A DNA stretch of 64,000 nt from Acidimicrobiia bacterium (GTDB taxonomy: Bacteria > Actinomycetota > Acidimicrobiia > Spongiisociales > ZC4RG35). The position numbers and the translations under genes were made by a program. How positions within the stretch are numbered: position 1 is the stretch's first letter; every line of letters starts with the position of its first letter. The notes below the pieces were generated by a model. The model made no database searches and was not told where the DNA came from. It saw nothing but the letters and a program-made list of their open reading frames with translations. Below, in pieces: positions 25,990 through 35,083 of this stretch. The stretch is taken from assembly GCA_026002975.1 (NCBI GenBank), contig BPGJ01000003.1, positions 16,552 through 80,551 on the forward strand, written 5' to 3'.

Positions 25990-27624
25990 TCACCAGTCCA
26001 TCGAGTAGACGATGCCTGCGTCGCCGTCCACCGCCAGCAGGAGCCGGCCGGTGGCCGATCCCGGATCCCAGGCGGGTTCGATCCCGCACACCGCCGGCAC
26101 CCCCAGGGAACGGGCCGACTCGAACAGATGGGCGGCGGGACTCCCTTCCAGGCTGACCAGCCCGGCCGCGTCCCAGAGGAGGGGTGCCACCTGCGGGAGC
26201 GGGCGAGGCACCACCACCACGTCGCGAGGGCGGAATCGGCGGAGGTCGTCGGGTTCCGCCACCCACAGCATGCGACCCGCCCCCAGGCCAGCCGCGGCGG
26301 ACCGCCCTTCGGTCGGCGTCCCGGTAGCGATCGCCACCGCCGCCTGGAGCGGCTCCCATCGGTCGAAGCCGGCCCGGTCTCGTCTGAGCGCTCGCTCCCC
26401 CCTCAAAGCTGCTTCGATCTGGGAGGGTTCGAGGAACCAAGCCAGATGCGGATGGGCGACCACACCCAGATCGGCCAGATGCCTACGGGTCGCGTCGACC
26501 GCTCCCCACGCGACCGCGACCAGGTTGGGGTCCGGCGGGGTGAGCCCCTCGAACAACTCGGCCGCGCCTTCCGGATCCTCTCCCCGCAGAGCCCGGAGGG
26601 CCGCGACCGCCCGCTCGACCGCCTCACCCGGCGGAAGACCCCACACCGACGCGGCCAACTCCTGGCTGAGCTCGACGGCTCGATCGAAGGCCAGGGCCGG
26701 GTCGCCCTCCCACGGTCGGGCAGTCGACTCCCCGGCGGCCACCGCCCAGGGGAGCACCAGCCTCTCGCCCAGCGGTCCGGGCGCCCTACGGACGACGCGG
26801 GCGATCCGCAACACCTGGGGTTGGATCACCTCGGTGGGGACCGCCCGGGGCCGGGTCTCGGCGACTCCCCTCCGGTGGAGCTGCAACAGCCAGAGCCGGT
26901 CGGTGTATATCCACTCGCAATGGTCGACCCCCAGCGCCGACGAGGCGTGCCGAAGGACTCGAGCGGCGGCGGCTACCGCCTCGGGAGCCACTTCGGTCCC
27001 CCGGTAGGAGACTCGGCCCTCCGAGTCGACTTCGGCCCATGTGCCCTTGACCCATCCACCCAGAAGACCCGCCGGGGAGCCCGGGACGGCTTCGACTCGG
27101 ACCGTGTCGCCCTCGATCCAGGCGACCCCGCCAGCCGACGGGTCGAGGTAGGGCTGGATCAAGACCGCCATCGGGTGGGTGTGGGGTTCCAGCCCGGTCG
27201 CCTCGAACCGGTGGAGCGAATCGACGGTGAACACGGAGGCCCAGCATCCGAGCACCGCCTTCTCCAGCTCGGAGGTGTCGACGTCCAGGTAGGAGCTGAA
27301 AGCCCCAGCCCACTCGCCGCCGGTCTCCAACACCGACGAGGATCGGACCGCCAGACGGCTCCCGAGCTTCGATGCTTCCTCGACCAGTCGTCGTTTCAGG
27401 ACCGGTTCCAGTTCCGACCCGGAGACGAGAAGCCGGGCCCGACCAGACCCACGAACCGCCAGAGCTTCCGCAGCCTTCGTCAGGTACGGGCGGGAGACAG
27501 CGGCGTCCAGCACCAGACCGGGTGGAACCGGCAGCCCTGCGCGACGAGCCCTCGCCAGCCAGGCCGCCTTGGCGCCCGACCGGCGAGGGTCGTCTGCTCC
27601 CGGGTCGTCCAGGGTGAAGATCAC
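25990..27624 (-). CDS. PEP-synthase/PPDK-like phosphotransfer protein
   Basis: 544-residue protein with the architecture of PEP-utilising enzymes. An N-terminal ATP-grasp region (GAKAAWLARARRAGLPVPPG, RLAVRSSSVLETGGEWAGAF) is followed by a C-terminal swivelling domain with the phosphorylatable-type His in LEGSPAAHLFESARSLGVPA. It is much shorter than PEP synthase (about 800) and lacks the PEP-binding TIM barrel. It therefore resembles stand-alone PEP-synthase-like kinases such as rifampin phosphotransferase or substrate-activating dikinases. GTG 27624 is 4 nt after the M24 stop. It may phosphorylate the substrate of the adjacent hydroxylase or M24 enzyme. Confidence 0.75.
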   Translation of the reverse strand: MIFTLDDPGADDPRRSGAKAAWLARARRAGLPVPPGLVLDAAVSRPYLTKAAEALAVRGSGRARLLVSGSELEPVLKRRLVEEASKLGSRLAVRSSSVLETGGEWAGAFSSYLDVDTSELEKAVLGCWASVFTVDSLHRFEATGLEPHTHPMAVLIQPYLDPSAGGVAWIEGDTVRVEAVPGSPAGLLGGWVKGTWAEVDSEGRVSYRGTEVAPEAVAAAARVLRHASSALGVDHCEWIYTDRLWLLQLHRRGVAETRPRAVPTEVIQPQVLRIARVVRRAPGPLGERLVLPWAVAAGESTARPWEGDPALAFDRAVELSQELAASVWGLPPGEAVERAVAALRALRGEDPEGAAELFEGLTPPDPNLVAVAWGAVDATRRHLADLGVVAHPHLAWFLEPSQIEAALRGERALRRDRAGFDRWEPLQAAVAIATGTPTEGRSAAAGLGAGRMLWVAEPDDLRRFRPRDVVVVPRPLPQVAPLLWDAAGLVSLEGSPAAHLFESARSLGVPAVCGIEPAWDPGSATGRLLLAVDGDAGIVYSMDW

Positions 27625-27628
27625 CCTG

Positions 27629-28867
27629 TCAGTCGACGACGATGATCTCGTGGTTGGCGTAGGTGGTCACCAACTCGATGCCCGTCTCGGTGACGTAGAG
27701 CATCTCCTCGAGCCGCACACCGTGGTCGTGGAGTTTGCCGTGCTGGGTCTCGAGGGCGAACGTCATGCCCGGCTGGATCTCCACCGGGTGATCCAGGGAC
27801 CAGATCCGGGAGATGACCGGCGGGTCGTACTGGGCGAGTCCCAGGCCGTGGCCCCAGTTGTTGGCCGCCGCCTGGTCCTCTTCCTCGTAACCCCAGGCCT
27901 CCTTGGCCGACGGCCACTTGGCGGCCACGTCGGCTGTGGTGACCCCGGGCTTGGTGGCTTCGATCGAGTCCCACAACCACTTGTGGGCGGTCTCGTAGGT
28001 CCGCTTGTGTTCGTCGGTGGGTTTGCCGCCCACGCAGTAGGTCCGGTAGCAGCACGACTTCATGCCGTTCCAGGTGAGTGCTGCCAGGTCGATGATGACC
28101 AGCTCACCGGGGCGGATCATCCGGTCCGAGAAGTTGCGCCAGTTGGGCCAGGCGTTGGGACCCGACGAGACGATCACGTCTTCGACGTCTTCCATGCCCG
28201 GGATCGAGTACAGCTTCTCGAACCCGAAGGCCGCCACCTCGTTCTCGGTGAGACCCGGCTTGAGGAAGTTGGTGAACTCGTAGTGGAGGTAGTCGCAGAT
28301 CGCACCGACGATCTGGAACGCCTTGATCTCGTCGGGGCTCTTGATGGCCCGAGCCTCCATCATCGGGGTCATCCCGTCGGTCCAGGTGATCCCCCTCTGC
28401 TCGAAGGCCCGCATCAGGTTGATGTCGATGAAGTCGACTCCCAACGGTTCGTCCTTCACCCCCGCGTCCTCCAGGTCGTCGAGGAGGGCGTTGACGAACT
28501 TGGCGACCTGCTGGTCGGCGGCGGGACCGACCGCCCCCTTGATCCACACGTAGGAGTGGCGGATGTTCTCATGTGGAATCCAGGGGTTGTGGACCTTGAG
28601 GTGGAAGCCGATGTCGCCCTGCTCGTAGACGATCGGCTTCTTGCCCTTGGGGAGCACCACGTAGCGGAGTCCCGGCTTGAGCCGGTTCCACCCAGGGGTC
28701 AGGGTGGACGACACGTACCGCATGTTCTCGTCGTAGAACAGGAGCAGGGCCCCGAGGCCGTGCCGTTCCATGGCTTCGTGAGCCCGCTTCAGCCGATACT
28801 CCCTGACCCGCGCCCAGTTGATTCCTTCCTTCCAGTCGGTGTTCAAGACGCCGAACGCCTCTTTCAT
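27629..28867 (-). CDS. M24 (Xaa-Pro peptidase/DMSP-lyase DddP-like fold) protein
   Basis: 412-residue M24 protein. It keeps His in NNWGHGLGL, Glu in ALETQHG and Glu in RLEEMLYV, and one Asp in VIIDLAALTWNGMKS. The second Asp of the usual pair appears replaced (MKSCCYRT). An incomplete ligand set and about 410-residue length resemble DddP-type and similar non-peptidase M24 members. ATG 28867. It lies between the HMGL-type enzyme (17 bp upstream) and the PPDK-like gene (4 bp downstream), so the three probably form one operon. The substrate is unknown. Confidence 0.82.
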   Translation of the reverse strand: MKEAFGVLNTDWKEGINWARVREYRLKRAHEAMERHGLGALLLFYDENMRYVSSTLTPGWNRLKPGLRYVVLPKGKKPIVYEQGDIGFHLKVHNPWIPHENIRHSYVWIKGAVGPAADQQVAKFVNALLDDLEDAGVKDEPLGVDFIDINLMRAFEQRGITWTDGMTPMMEARAIKSPDEIKAFQIVGAICDYLHYEFTNFLKPGLTENEVAAFGFEKLYSIPGMEDVEDVIVSSGPNAWPNWRNFSDRMIRPGELVIIDLAALTWNGMKSCCYRTYCVGGKPTDEHKRTYETAHKWLWDSIEATKPGVTTADVAAKWPSAKEAWGYEEEDQAAANNWGHGLGLAQYDPPVISRIWSLDHPVEIQPGMTFALETQHGKLHDHGVRLEEMLYVTETGIELVTTYANHEIIVVD

Positions 28868-28884
28868 GTGGTTGCTCCTCTCTC

Positions 28885-30117
28885 TCAGATCCGACCTGGC
28901 AGCACCTGCTGGACGACTTCACGGAACTCGTCCTCGGTGAGCAGCCTCTTCTTCTCCAACGACTTGGCCTTCACTTCGGCCAGCACCGCTTCGATCTCCT
29001 TGGTCTCGGCGTCGTAGATGCCGATCTTCCCCAACCATATGGCGACCGAGTCGAGGCCGGAACCCTTTCCGAGCACGATCTCGGGAGGCGGCTGCCCCAC
29101 CAGTTCGGGACGATAGGGGAAGGGCTCCAGCAGGTCCGCATCGCCGACGTTCTTCACCCAGGTGGCGATGATCCCCGACTCCACCTTGAACAGCATGTCC
29201 CCTGTGACCGGCCGGTTGGGGGGCTGCTTGACCCCCGAGAGATCTGACACGAGGCGGGCGATCTCGGTGAACCGCTCTGTCTTGATGCCGGTGTCGATCC
29301 CGTACATGGTGAGCAACGCCAGGACCGTCTCCTCGGTCGGGGCGTTGCCGGCCCTCTCCCCGAGTCCGCTCACGGTGGTGTGGAGGACCGAGGCCCCCTC
29401 CGCAGCGGCCAGGATGGTGTTGGCCACCCCCATCCCGAAGTCCATGTGGAAGTGGGTTTCGAGTGGTACTCCCAGCCGCTCCTTGACCCGTCGGGTGTAG
29501 TAGGTGATGGCGTGGGGTGATATCACACCGAAGGTGTCGACCAGGGCCACCTTGTCGACGTGCCCCTCCCGGGCCACGGTCTCCAGGTCGTCGAGGAGCT
29601 GGGTCATGGTCGACCGGGTGGCGTCGATGGGGAAGAAGGTCACCTGCAGCCCGTTCTCGTGGGCGAACCGGGTGGACTCCACCGAGGCTTCGATGGCCCG
29701 TTCCACCGGCCACCGGTAGGCCTTCTCGATCAGGTGGTGGCTGGCCGGGACCTCCATCACGACGCCCTTCACCCCACAGTCGAGGGCCAGTTCGACGTCG
29801 CTCACCATGCACCTCGAGAAGGCGTAGATCTCCGCGTCGAAGCCCGCCGCTGCGATGCGGGCCACCGCCTCACGGTCCGCCGGCGACACCGCGGGCAATC
29901 CCGCTTCGATCCGGTGGATCCCCGCCTCGGACAGCGCCTCGGCGATCCGGAGTTTGTCCTCAGCGGAGAACTCGATGCCGGCCTGCTGCTCTCCGTCCCG
30001 AAGGGTGACGTCGTGAATCTCCACCTTCTCCGGGAAGGCGAACCCCCGGGTCACCTCGTCGAGATAGTTCCACGGGCTGGAGAACCACCGGTCGGTCTTC
30101 CAAGGCTGATCTGCCAT
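28885..30117 (-). CDS. Isopropylmalate/homocitrate-synthase-family (HMGL-like) enzyme
   Basis: 410-residue TIM-barrel enzyme of the LeuA/NifV/HMG-CoA-lyase family. The metal/substrate motif IHDVTLRDGEQQAGIEFS lies near residues 34-51, ETHFHMDFGMGVANT is the second His motif, and SGLGERAGNAPTEE is the synthase-type block. It lacks the LeuA regulatory C-terminal domain. These enzymes condense acetyl-CoA with a 2-oxoacid or catalyse the reverse cleavage; given the degradative neighbours, either direction is possible. ATG 30117 is chosen over GTG 30120, with GGAGAGG upstream. Head of a minus-strand operon; a second-family palindrome lies 31 bp upstream. Confidence 0.85.
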   Translation of the reverse strand: MADQPWKTDRWFSSPWNYLDEVTRGFAFPEKVEIHDVTLRDGEQQAGIEFSAEDKLRIAEALSEAGIHRIEAGLPAVSPADREAVARIAAAGFDAEIYAFSRCMVSDVELALDCGVKGVVMEVPASHHLIEKAYRWPVERAIEASVESTRFAHENGLQVTFFPIDATRSTMTQLLDDLETVAREGHVDKVALVDTFGVISPHAITYYTRRVKERLGVPLETHFHMDFGMGVANTILAAAEGASVLHTTVSGLGERAGNAPTEETVLALLTMYGIDTGIKTERFTEIARLVSDLSGVKQPPNRPVTGDMLFKVESGIIATWVKNVGDADLLEPFPYRPELVGQPPPEIVLGKGSGLDSVAIWLGKIGIYDAETKEIEAVLAEVKAKSLEKKRLLTEDEFREVVQQVLPGRI

Positions 30118-30147
30118 CACCTCTCCTCTCCCAAAAGCGCAGAATGC

Positions 30148-30159
30148 ACAATATACGAT
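30148..30159. promoter_or_regulatory. Putative GntR-type operator B
   Basis: ACAATATACGAT (reverse complement ATCGTATATTGT), upstream of the HMGL-like operon. It is an ATCSTATA-type half with an imperfect second arm. Confidence 0.4.
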
Positions 30160-30175
30160 CGAGCTTGGACGTGCA

Positions 30176-31117
30176 TCACGCCACCCGGTAATCGGGTTCC
30201 TGGCCGGTGAGGACCTTCACCACCTGGGTGGTGGCCTTGCGTTGAGACTCCTCCAGGGCTTCCTCCGAGTAGTAGGCCATGTGGGGGGTGGCTATCAGGT
30301 TGGGCACGTCGGCGATGGCCTCCGGGTTCACGGGTTCGTTCTCGAACACGTCGAGGGCCGCGCCTGCGAGTCGCCCCTCCCGCAGGGCTTCCAGCAGGTC
30401 CTCCAGCACCACCAGGGGCCCTCTCGAGGTGTTCACCAGATACGACCCCGGCTTCATCTTGGCCAACGCCTCCCGGTCGATCATCCCCCTGGTCTCAGGG
30501 GTGAGGGGCGCATGGATGGACAGGATGTCGGAAGACGACAGGAGTTCTCCCAGGTCGACCAGACGCGGGGTGTCGGGCCCGGGCTGGACGTAAGGGTCGT
30601 ACACCACCATCTCGGCCCCGAGGGTCTCGAGAGCGGCCGCGACCCGGCGGGCGATCTTGCCGTATCCGAGCAGCCCCACGGTCAGCTCGGAGAGACGCCT
30701 CAGCGGGCGGAGGGGCTCGATGGTCCACTCGCCGTCCCTCACCAAACGGTCGGCGGTGACCACCTTCCTGGCCACCGCCAGGATCAGGGCCAGGGTGTGG
30801 GTGGCCACCTCCTCGACGCAGTAGTCGGGCACGTTGGTCACCACGATGCCCTTGCGTCGAGCGGCGTCGAGATCGATGTTGTCGACGCCGATCCCGTAGC
30901 GGGCGATGATCTTGCACCGTTCCAGCCGCTCGATGGCGTCGGCGTCGAACGGGAGGTAGGTGTTGAGGATGGCGTCGGCGTCACGGGCGATCTCCAGCAC
31001 CTCGTCACGGGTGCCGGAGGCGACCACCAGATCCGCATCGATCTCGGCCAGGATTCGTCGCTCCAGGTCGACACTGGGGAAGACCTGGTCGCTAACCACC
31101 ACCTTGAAACGGGACAC
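30176..31117 (-). CDS. D-2-hydroxyacid dehydrogenase, NAD-binding (2)
   Basis: 313-residue D-2-hydroxyacid dehydrogenase (phosphoglycerate dehydrogenase-like). NAD motif LLGYGKIARRVAAAL; catalytic Arg in VNTSRGP, Glu in FENEPVN, His in ATPHMAYYS. GTG 31117 is preceded by AGAAGGAGGGAGG. It is divergent from the cupin-Ldh2 operon, with a perfect ATCCTATAGGAT palindrome between them. It resembles the enzyme at 8665 but is in the second regulon. Likely interconverts a 2-oxoacid and its hydroxyacid. Confidence 0.88.
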   Translation of the reverse strand: MSRFKVVVSDQVFPSVDLERRILAEIDADLVVASGTRDEVLEIARDADAILNTYLPFDADAIERLERCKIIARYGIGVDNIDLDAARRKGIVVTNVPDYCVEEVATHTLALILAVARKVVTADRLVRDGEWTIEPLRPLRRLSELTVGLLGYGKIARRVAAALETLGAEMVVYDPYVQPGPDTPRLVDLGELLSSSDILSIHAPLTPETRGMIDREALAKMKPGSYLVNTSRGPLVVLEDLLEALREGRLAGAALDVFENEPVNPEAIADVPNLIATPHMAYYSEEALEESQRKATTQVVKVLTGQEPDYRVA

Positions 31118-31143
31118 CCTCCCTCCTTCTCGGGATCGTCTAC

Positions 31144-31155
31144 ATCCTATAGGAT
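31144..31155. promoter_or_regulatory. Putative GntR-type operator C (perfect palindrome)
   Basis: ATCCTATAGGAT is self-complementary over 12 bp. It lies between the divergent D-2-hydroxyacid dehydrogenase (start 31117) and cupin (start 31185) and is the best copy of the second palindrome family. Confidence 0.6.
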
Positions 31156-31184
31156 CCAGGCATGAGGAGCCGTCAGGAGGTGGC

Positions 31185-31577
31185 ATGGGAAGAATCGTCT
31201 GGTTCGGGGAGAGCTCCCCGATCGCCCGGGGTTCGGGGATCGAGACCGTGGTGCTGACGCCTGAGCCGTTGGAGGGCCAATGTTTCGTCATGGGGATCAC
31301 GTCGTTTCCCCCCGGAACCTCGATCCCGCTCCATTGCCACAACACGGTCGAGCAGGTGACCCTGGTCGAGGGGGAGGGCATGGTGGAACTGGGCGGTGAG
31401 CTCCATCCCGTGGTTCCCTACGACACCACCCAGGTGCCGGCGGGCGAGTTCCACCGGTTCATCAACACGGGGTGCGGGCGGATGCGGATCCTCTGGGTGT
31501 ACGGGTCGACCACGGTCACCCGTACGTTCGCCGAAACCGGGGAGACCGTACCTCAGTTCGGAGGTTCATCTGTATGA
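31185..31577 (+). CDS. Cupin-domain protein
   Basis: 130-residue cupin with metal ligands in IPLHCHNTVEQVTLVEGEG (two His, one Glu) and PAGEFHRFINTG. Start at ATG 31185, with CAGGAGG 4 nt upstream. The stop overlaps the Ldh2-type gene start (ATGA). Similar small cupins accompany catabolic dehydrogenases as isomerases or dioxygenases; no specific reaction can be assigned. Confidence 0.85.
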   Translation: MGRIVWFGESSPIARGSGIETVVLTPEPLEGQCFVMGITSFPPGTSIPLHCHNTVEQVTLVEGEGMVELGGELHPVVPYDTTQVPAGEFHRFINTGCGRMRILWVYGSTTVTRTFAETGETVPQFGGSSV

Positions 31578-32620
31578 GGAGGTATCCACCCGAGCGTCTG
31601 ATCGCCTTCGCCGAGCAGGTCCTCCGAGCGGTGGGGGTTCGGCCCGACCATGGCCGGGTGACCGCACAGCGGCTGGTGGAGGCCGACATGCGGGGCCGGG
31701 GAGGTCACGGCCTGATTCGTCTGCCGCTCTACGTGAGCCGGATCGAGGCCGGGGGAGTCAACCTCGATCCAGATATCCGGGTGGTTCGGGAGAACCGGGT
31801 GAGTGCGCTGGTCGACGGGGACAACGGGTTGGGGCAGCCGGTTATGACCCTGGCAACCGAGATCGCCATCGCCAAAGCCCGGGAGGAGGGGGTGGCCTGG
31901 GTAGGTACGGTCCACTCCAACCACGCCGGAGCGGCCGGGGTGTACACCGCGATGGCTCTTCGCCACGATCTGGCCGCGATCTACTTCGCAGTGGCCAACG
32001 GGAACGCCATGCCGCCCTGGGGCGGAAAGGAACGACTTCTGGGGACCAACCCGATCGCGGCGGCCTTCCCGGCCGGGGAGGAGATCCCCTTCCAGCTCGA
32101 CATCGCCACCACGGTCGCCTCACACGGATCGATCAAGGTGAAGGCCCAGGCAGGTGAACCGCTGCCCGAGGGCTGGGTGGTCGACGAGGAGGGTCGGCCG
32201 ATCACCGACCCTGACCGGGCCGACGAGGGATTTCTGCTGCCCATCGGCGGGTACAAGGGCGCCGGCCTGACCTTCATGATCGGGGTCCTCGCCGGGATCA
32301 TGAACGGGGCCGCCTTCGGTCGGGACGTAGTCGAGTTCCGCAAGGACCTCGGCACTCCCACCAACACCGGTCAGGCCATCCTGGTCCTCCGGCCGGACCT
32401 GTTCATCGACATGGAGGAGTACAGGAAGTCGATGGACCGTCACCTTCGCGACTTCCGCTCGTCGGCATCGATGACGGGCGACCGGGTGCGCCTACCGGGG
32501 GAGTGGGCCTGGGAGAGAGAGCAGGAGAGTCTGCGGCTCGGTGTCCCCTTACCCGAGGAGCTGGTGGTCCGTCTCGATGAGCTCGCCCAACGGGTGGGCT
32601 CGCCGGCTCGCTTGGGCTGA
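31574..32620 (+). CDS. Ldh2-type malate/L-lactate/ureidoglycolate dehydrogenase
   Basis: 348-residue NAD(P)-dependent dehydrogenase of the non-Rossmann Ldh2/MDH2 family (malate, L-sulfolactate, ureidoglycolate, 2,3-diketogulonate). Blocks include EADMRGRGGHGLIRLPLYVS near residues 35-54, the catalytic His region TVHSNHAGAAG, LLGTNPIAAAFPA, and GYKGAGLTFMIGVLAGIMNG. ATG 31574 overlaps the cupin stop. It probably oxidises a 2-hydroxyacid with L-type stereochemistry, complementing the D-type enzyme transcribed divergently. Confidence 0.88.
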   Translation: MRRYPPERLIAFAEQVLRAVGVRPDHGRVTAQRLVEADMRGRGGHGLIRLPLYVSRIEAGGVNLDPDIRVVRENRVSALVDGDNGLGQPVMTLATEIAIAKAREEGVAWVGTVHSNHAGAAGVYTAMALRHDLAAIYFAVANGNAMPPWGGKERLLGTNPIAAAFPAGEEIPFQLDIATTVASHGSIKVKAQAGEPLPEGWVVDEEGRPITDPDRADEGFLLPIGGYKGAGLTFMIGVLAGIMNGAAFGRDVVEFRKDLGTPTNTGQAILVLRPDLFIDMEEYRKSMDRHLRDFRSSASMTGDRVRLPGEWAWEREQESLRLGVPLPEELVVRLDELAQRVGSPARLG

Positions 32621-32667
32621 CTCGGATTGCTGCCGGGGCTCCCTGCTCCGGCCGATCCCCGGTCCCG

Positions 32668-32886
32668 TCAGGACGCCACCAGGTTCAGCTCCTCGAATTT
32701 GCGGAGGATGCGGGCCTTGGCCACCGCCACCTGCTCGTCGGCCGGGTCGCGGGGGAAGGGGAGGTCGATCGTGATGTCGTCCTCCAGCCGTCCTCCCTTG
32801 GCGAAGACGAGGATCCGGTTGGACAGCTCCACCGACGTGGCGGCCGGCCCCGTCGAGGACCGGCCGCCACTGCGGAACCAAGCGGA
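32668..32886 (-). pseudogene. Remnant of a NitT/TauT-type ABC transporter ATPase C-terminus
   Basis: About 70 codons in frame, with no start of their own. They read TSVELSNRILVFAKGGRLED, then ITIDLPFPRDP and KARILRKFEELNL, the pattern of the last domain of nitrate/taurine-type ABC ATPases (SVEEAVYLSDRVVVFS...RPRD). Walker and signature motifs are absent, and a few residues (EAVY) are missing. It lies directly after, and in the same frame as, the Gfo/Idh gene stop. Looks like a decayed remainder of an uptake system. Confidence 0.6.
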
Positions 32887-33957
32887 TCACGCGCCAGCCG
32901 AGCTGAGGACCGCTTCCACCTCGGCGGGCTGGAGGGGCAGGGTCACTACCTCGCCCCGGTCGGCCGACAGGTCCGCTGCCAGGTATATCTCCATCGTTTG
33001 GCGGGCTAGACGAGGATCCACCATCACCGGTCGGTCGTAGGCGACCGCTTCGAGGAAGTGAATGGTCTCCCGCTCCATGGGGCCGGCATAGACGTGGTCG
33101 ACGTACTCGCCGGGCATGGTCGACAGGGGGAACTCCACTCCTCGCGACGTCGTGTTGAGGACGATGTCCTTGTGGCTGGCGTCCATCAGGAGGGCACCAT
33201 CGGTGCCGATCACCTCGATCCAGGTGGTGGAGAAGTTCGGATACCCGAGGGGCAGGGACCAGCCTGCACCGATCGTCACCACCACCCCGTCGTCCATGGT
33301 GACCACGATGATCTGGGTGTCAGGCACCCCCTGGTCCTTCTTGATCCCGTAGGCCACCTGGGAGTAGACCCGCACGGGTCGGCGAGGCTCCAACAGCCAC
33401 ATGGCGAAGTCGATGTCGTGGGTGGCTTCCATGGCAGCCGGGGACAAGCGGATGCGATCGCTGATCTTCTTTCCGAGCTGACGGGTGATGTGGCGGGACA
33501 CCAGCACGCTGACCGGCTCCCCGATGGTGCCTTCCCTCAGGCTCTTCTTGGCGAAGGCCTGCTTCGAGTTGAAACGCTGGGAGTACCCGATCGTGAACTT
33601 CAGTCCTTTGGACTCGGCGATCTCGATCAGCTCGTCGGCCTCGTCGAGGGTCAGGGCCATCGGCTTTTCGAGGAGTACGTGCTTGCCTGCCTCGAGGGCG
33701 GCCTTGGTCATCGGGTAGTGGGTGGTTTCGGGGGTGGCGGAGATCATCACCGCCTGGATGTCGGGATTGGCGACCAGCTCCTCCCAGTTGGTGGTGGCCG
33801 TCGCCGGATGAACCTGGTCGGCCACCTCCTGGAGGCGTTCCGGCCGGATCTCGGCGATGTGGAGTTCACCGACCAGGGGGCTGTTGGCGCAGGCGATCGC
33901 TCTGATACCGCCACACCATCCGGTGCCGATGATTCCGACGCTGAGGGGTTCGCTCAT
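32887..33957 (-). CDS. Gfo/Idh/MocA oxidoreductase (2)
   Basis: 356-residue dehydrogenase. NAD(P) motif VGIIGTGWCGGIRAIA; LLEKPMALTLDEADELIEIA (EKP motif) near residue 95; THDIDFAMWLLEPRRP with the catalytic-region His/Asp. ATG 33957. It lies 13 bp downstream of a second, distinct Gfo/Idh gene, so the two probably act together on one polyol or cyclitol-like substrate, or as subunits. A transporter remnant follows. Confidence 0.87.
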   Translation of the reverse strand: MSEPLSVGIIGTGWCGGIRAIACANSPLVGELHIAEIRPERLQEVADQVHPATATTNWEELVANPDIQAVMISATPETTHYPMTKAALEAGKHVLLEKPMALTLDEADELIEIAESKGLKFTIGYSQRFNSKQAFAKKSLREGTIGEPVSVLVSRHITRQLGKKISDRIRLSPAAMEATHDIDFAMWLLEPRRPVRVYSQVAYGIKKDQGVPDTQIIVVTMDDGVVVTIGAGWSLPLGYPNFSTTWIEVIGTDGALLMDASHKDIVLNTTSRGVEFPLSTMPGEYVDHVYAGPMERETIHFLEAVAYDRPVMVDPRLARQTMEIYLAADLSADRGEVVTLPLQPAEVEAVLSSAGA

Positions 33958-33970
33958 CTCGCTGCTCCTT

Positions 33971-35083
33971 TCACTCGACTAGTTCTTCCGGTTCGATGGG
34001 AAGCTCGACCGGTCGCCCACGTCGGGCCGAGAGATCCATCGCCATGGTGAGGAGAAGGTTTCGGTGGCCGTCGTGGGCGGTGGCGTGCGGCGTGGGGATC
34101 CCCGTGCTGATCCGGCTGAACCAGGAGATGGTCTCGGTCCGCATCGGGCCCCACAGCAGTCCGCCCGCCACGTCGCCGGGCGGATAGCTGCCGATGAAGT
34201 CGACGTGTCGCGCCTCGGCCGGCGCGTATCCCTTGGACGTGTACCCGGCTCCTTGGGGCAGCTCGGAGGCGACGATGGTGTCCCTGTGGGTGTCCTCGAT
34301 GTCGATCACGCCCTTGGTGCCCACGATCCCCACCTCCAGGCCGTACACCGATCCCGGCCAGACGGTAGGAAGGGCCCACGAGATGTTCATGGACCACAGG
34401 GTGCCGTCGTCCATGGTGAACAACCCGAGGGTGGCGTCCTTGGTGCCCAGCTCCCCGAGGGCGACGTCCACCGACCGCGCGTACACCTCGGCGGGGTTCT
34501 TGCCCTCCATCAGCCACATGCAGAGATCCAGGCTGTGGGTTCCCGACACCACCATGGGAGTCAGGTTGGACCGTTGATCGGTCTTCCGCAGGGTCGCGAT
34601 CGGCACCATCCGATTCATGAAGGCCCGGGTGACCACGGTGGTCACCTCGCCGATCACACCGTCGACGATCTTCTGCTTGGCGGTGAGGAAACGCCGCCGG
34701 AAGCGCTGGGTGTAGCCGATGACCGCATCGATCCCCTTCTCGTCGAGGCGGTCGAGCACCCGCTTGGACTCAACCGGGTCGGTGGCCAGGGGCTTTTCGA
34801 TCATCATCGGGACCCCGAGATCGGCTGCGGCCAGGATGGGTTCCACGTGCTCGTTCTCGGCGGTCGCAACGATCACCGCATTCACCTCGGGTCGGGACAG
34901 CAGCCGATCGAGGTCGTCGGTGACGAACTCGGCCTTGGTGTCCTCTCCGAGGCTCTTGGCGGTGTCGAGGTCCACGTCACAGAGCCCCAGCCAGTCCACA
35001 GCAGGGAACTCCCTGGCCAGCTGTGCTCGGATGCGGCCGATCGTCCCGCACCCGATGACCGCCAGTCCTATCCGCTCAGGCAT
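33971..35083 (-). CDS. Gfo/Idh/MocA oxidoreductase (3)
   Basis: 370-residue member of the same family as its neighbour. Motifs: LAVIGCGTIGRIRAQLA, MMIEKPLATDPVESKRVLD, GTHSLDLCMWLMEG. ATG 35083 follows GGGGAGG and overlaps the preceding amidohydrolase by 8 bp. The operon order amidohydrolase, Gfo/Idh, Gfo/Idh implies oxidation before or after a decarboxylation or ring hydrolysis. Confidence 0.87.
   Translation of the reverse strand: MPERIGLAVIGCGTIGRIRAQLAREFPAVDWLGLCDVDLDTAKSLGEDTKAEFVTDDLDRLLSRPEVNAVIVATAENEHVEPILAAADLGVPMMIEKPLATDPVESKRVLDRLDEKGIDAVIGYTQRFRRRFLTAKQKIVDGVIGEVTTVVTRAFMNRMVPIATLRKTDQRSNLTPMVVSGTHSLDLCMWLMEGKNPAEVYARSVDVALGELGTKDATLGLFTMDDGTLWSMNISWALPTVWPGSVYGLEVGIVGTKGVIDIEDTHRDTIVASELPQGAGYTSKGYAPAEARHVDFIGSYPPGDVAGGLLWGPMRTETISWFSRISTGIPTPHATAHDGHRNLLLTMAMDLSARRGRPVELPIEPEELVE

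Noticed and set aside
32887..32889. Third in-frame TGA (Gfo/Idh stop followed in the same frame by conserved ABC-ATPase residues) as a possible Sec codon
   Set aside because: The Gfo/Idh protein ends at its normal family length, the downstream residues belong to an unrelated family, and no Cys is expected there.
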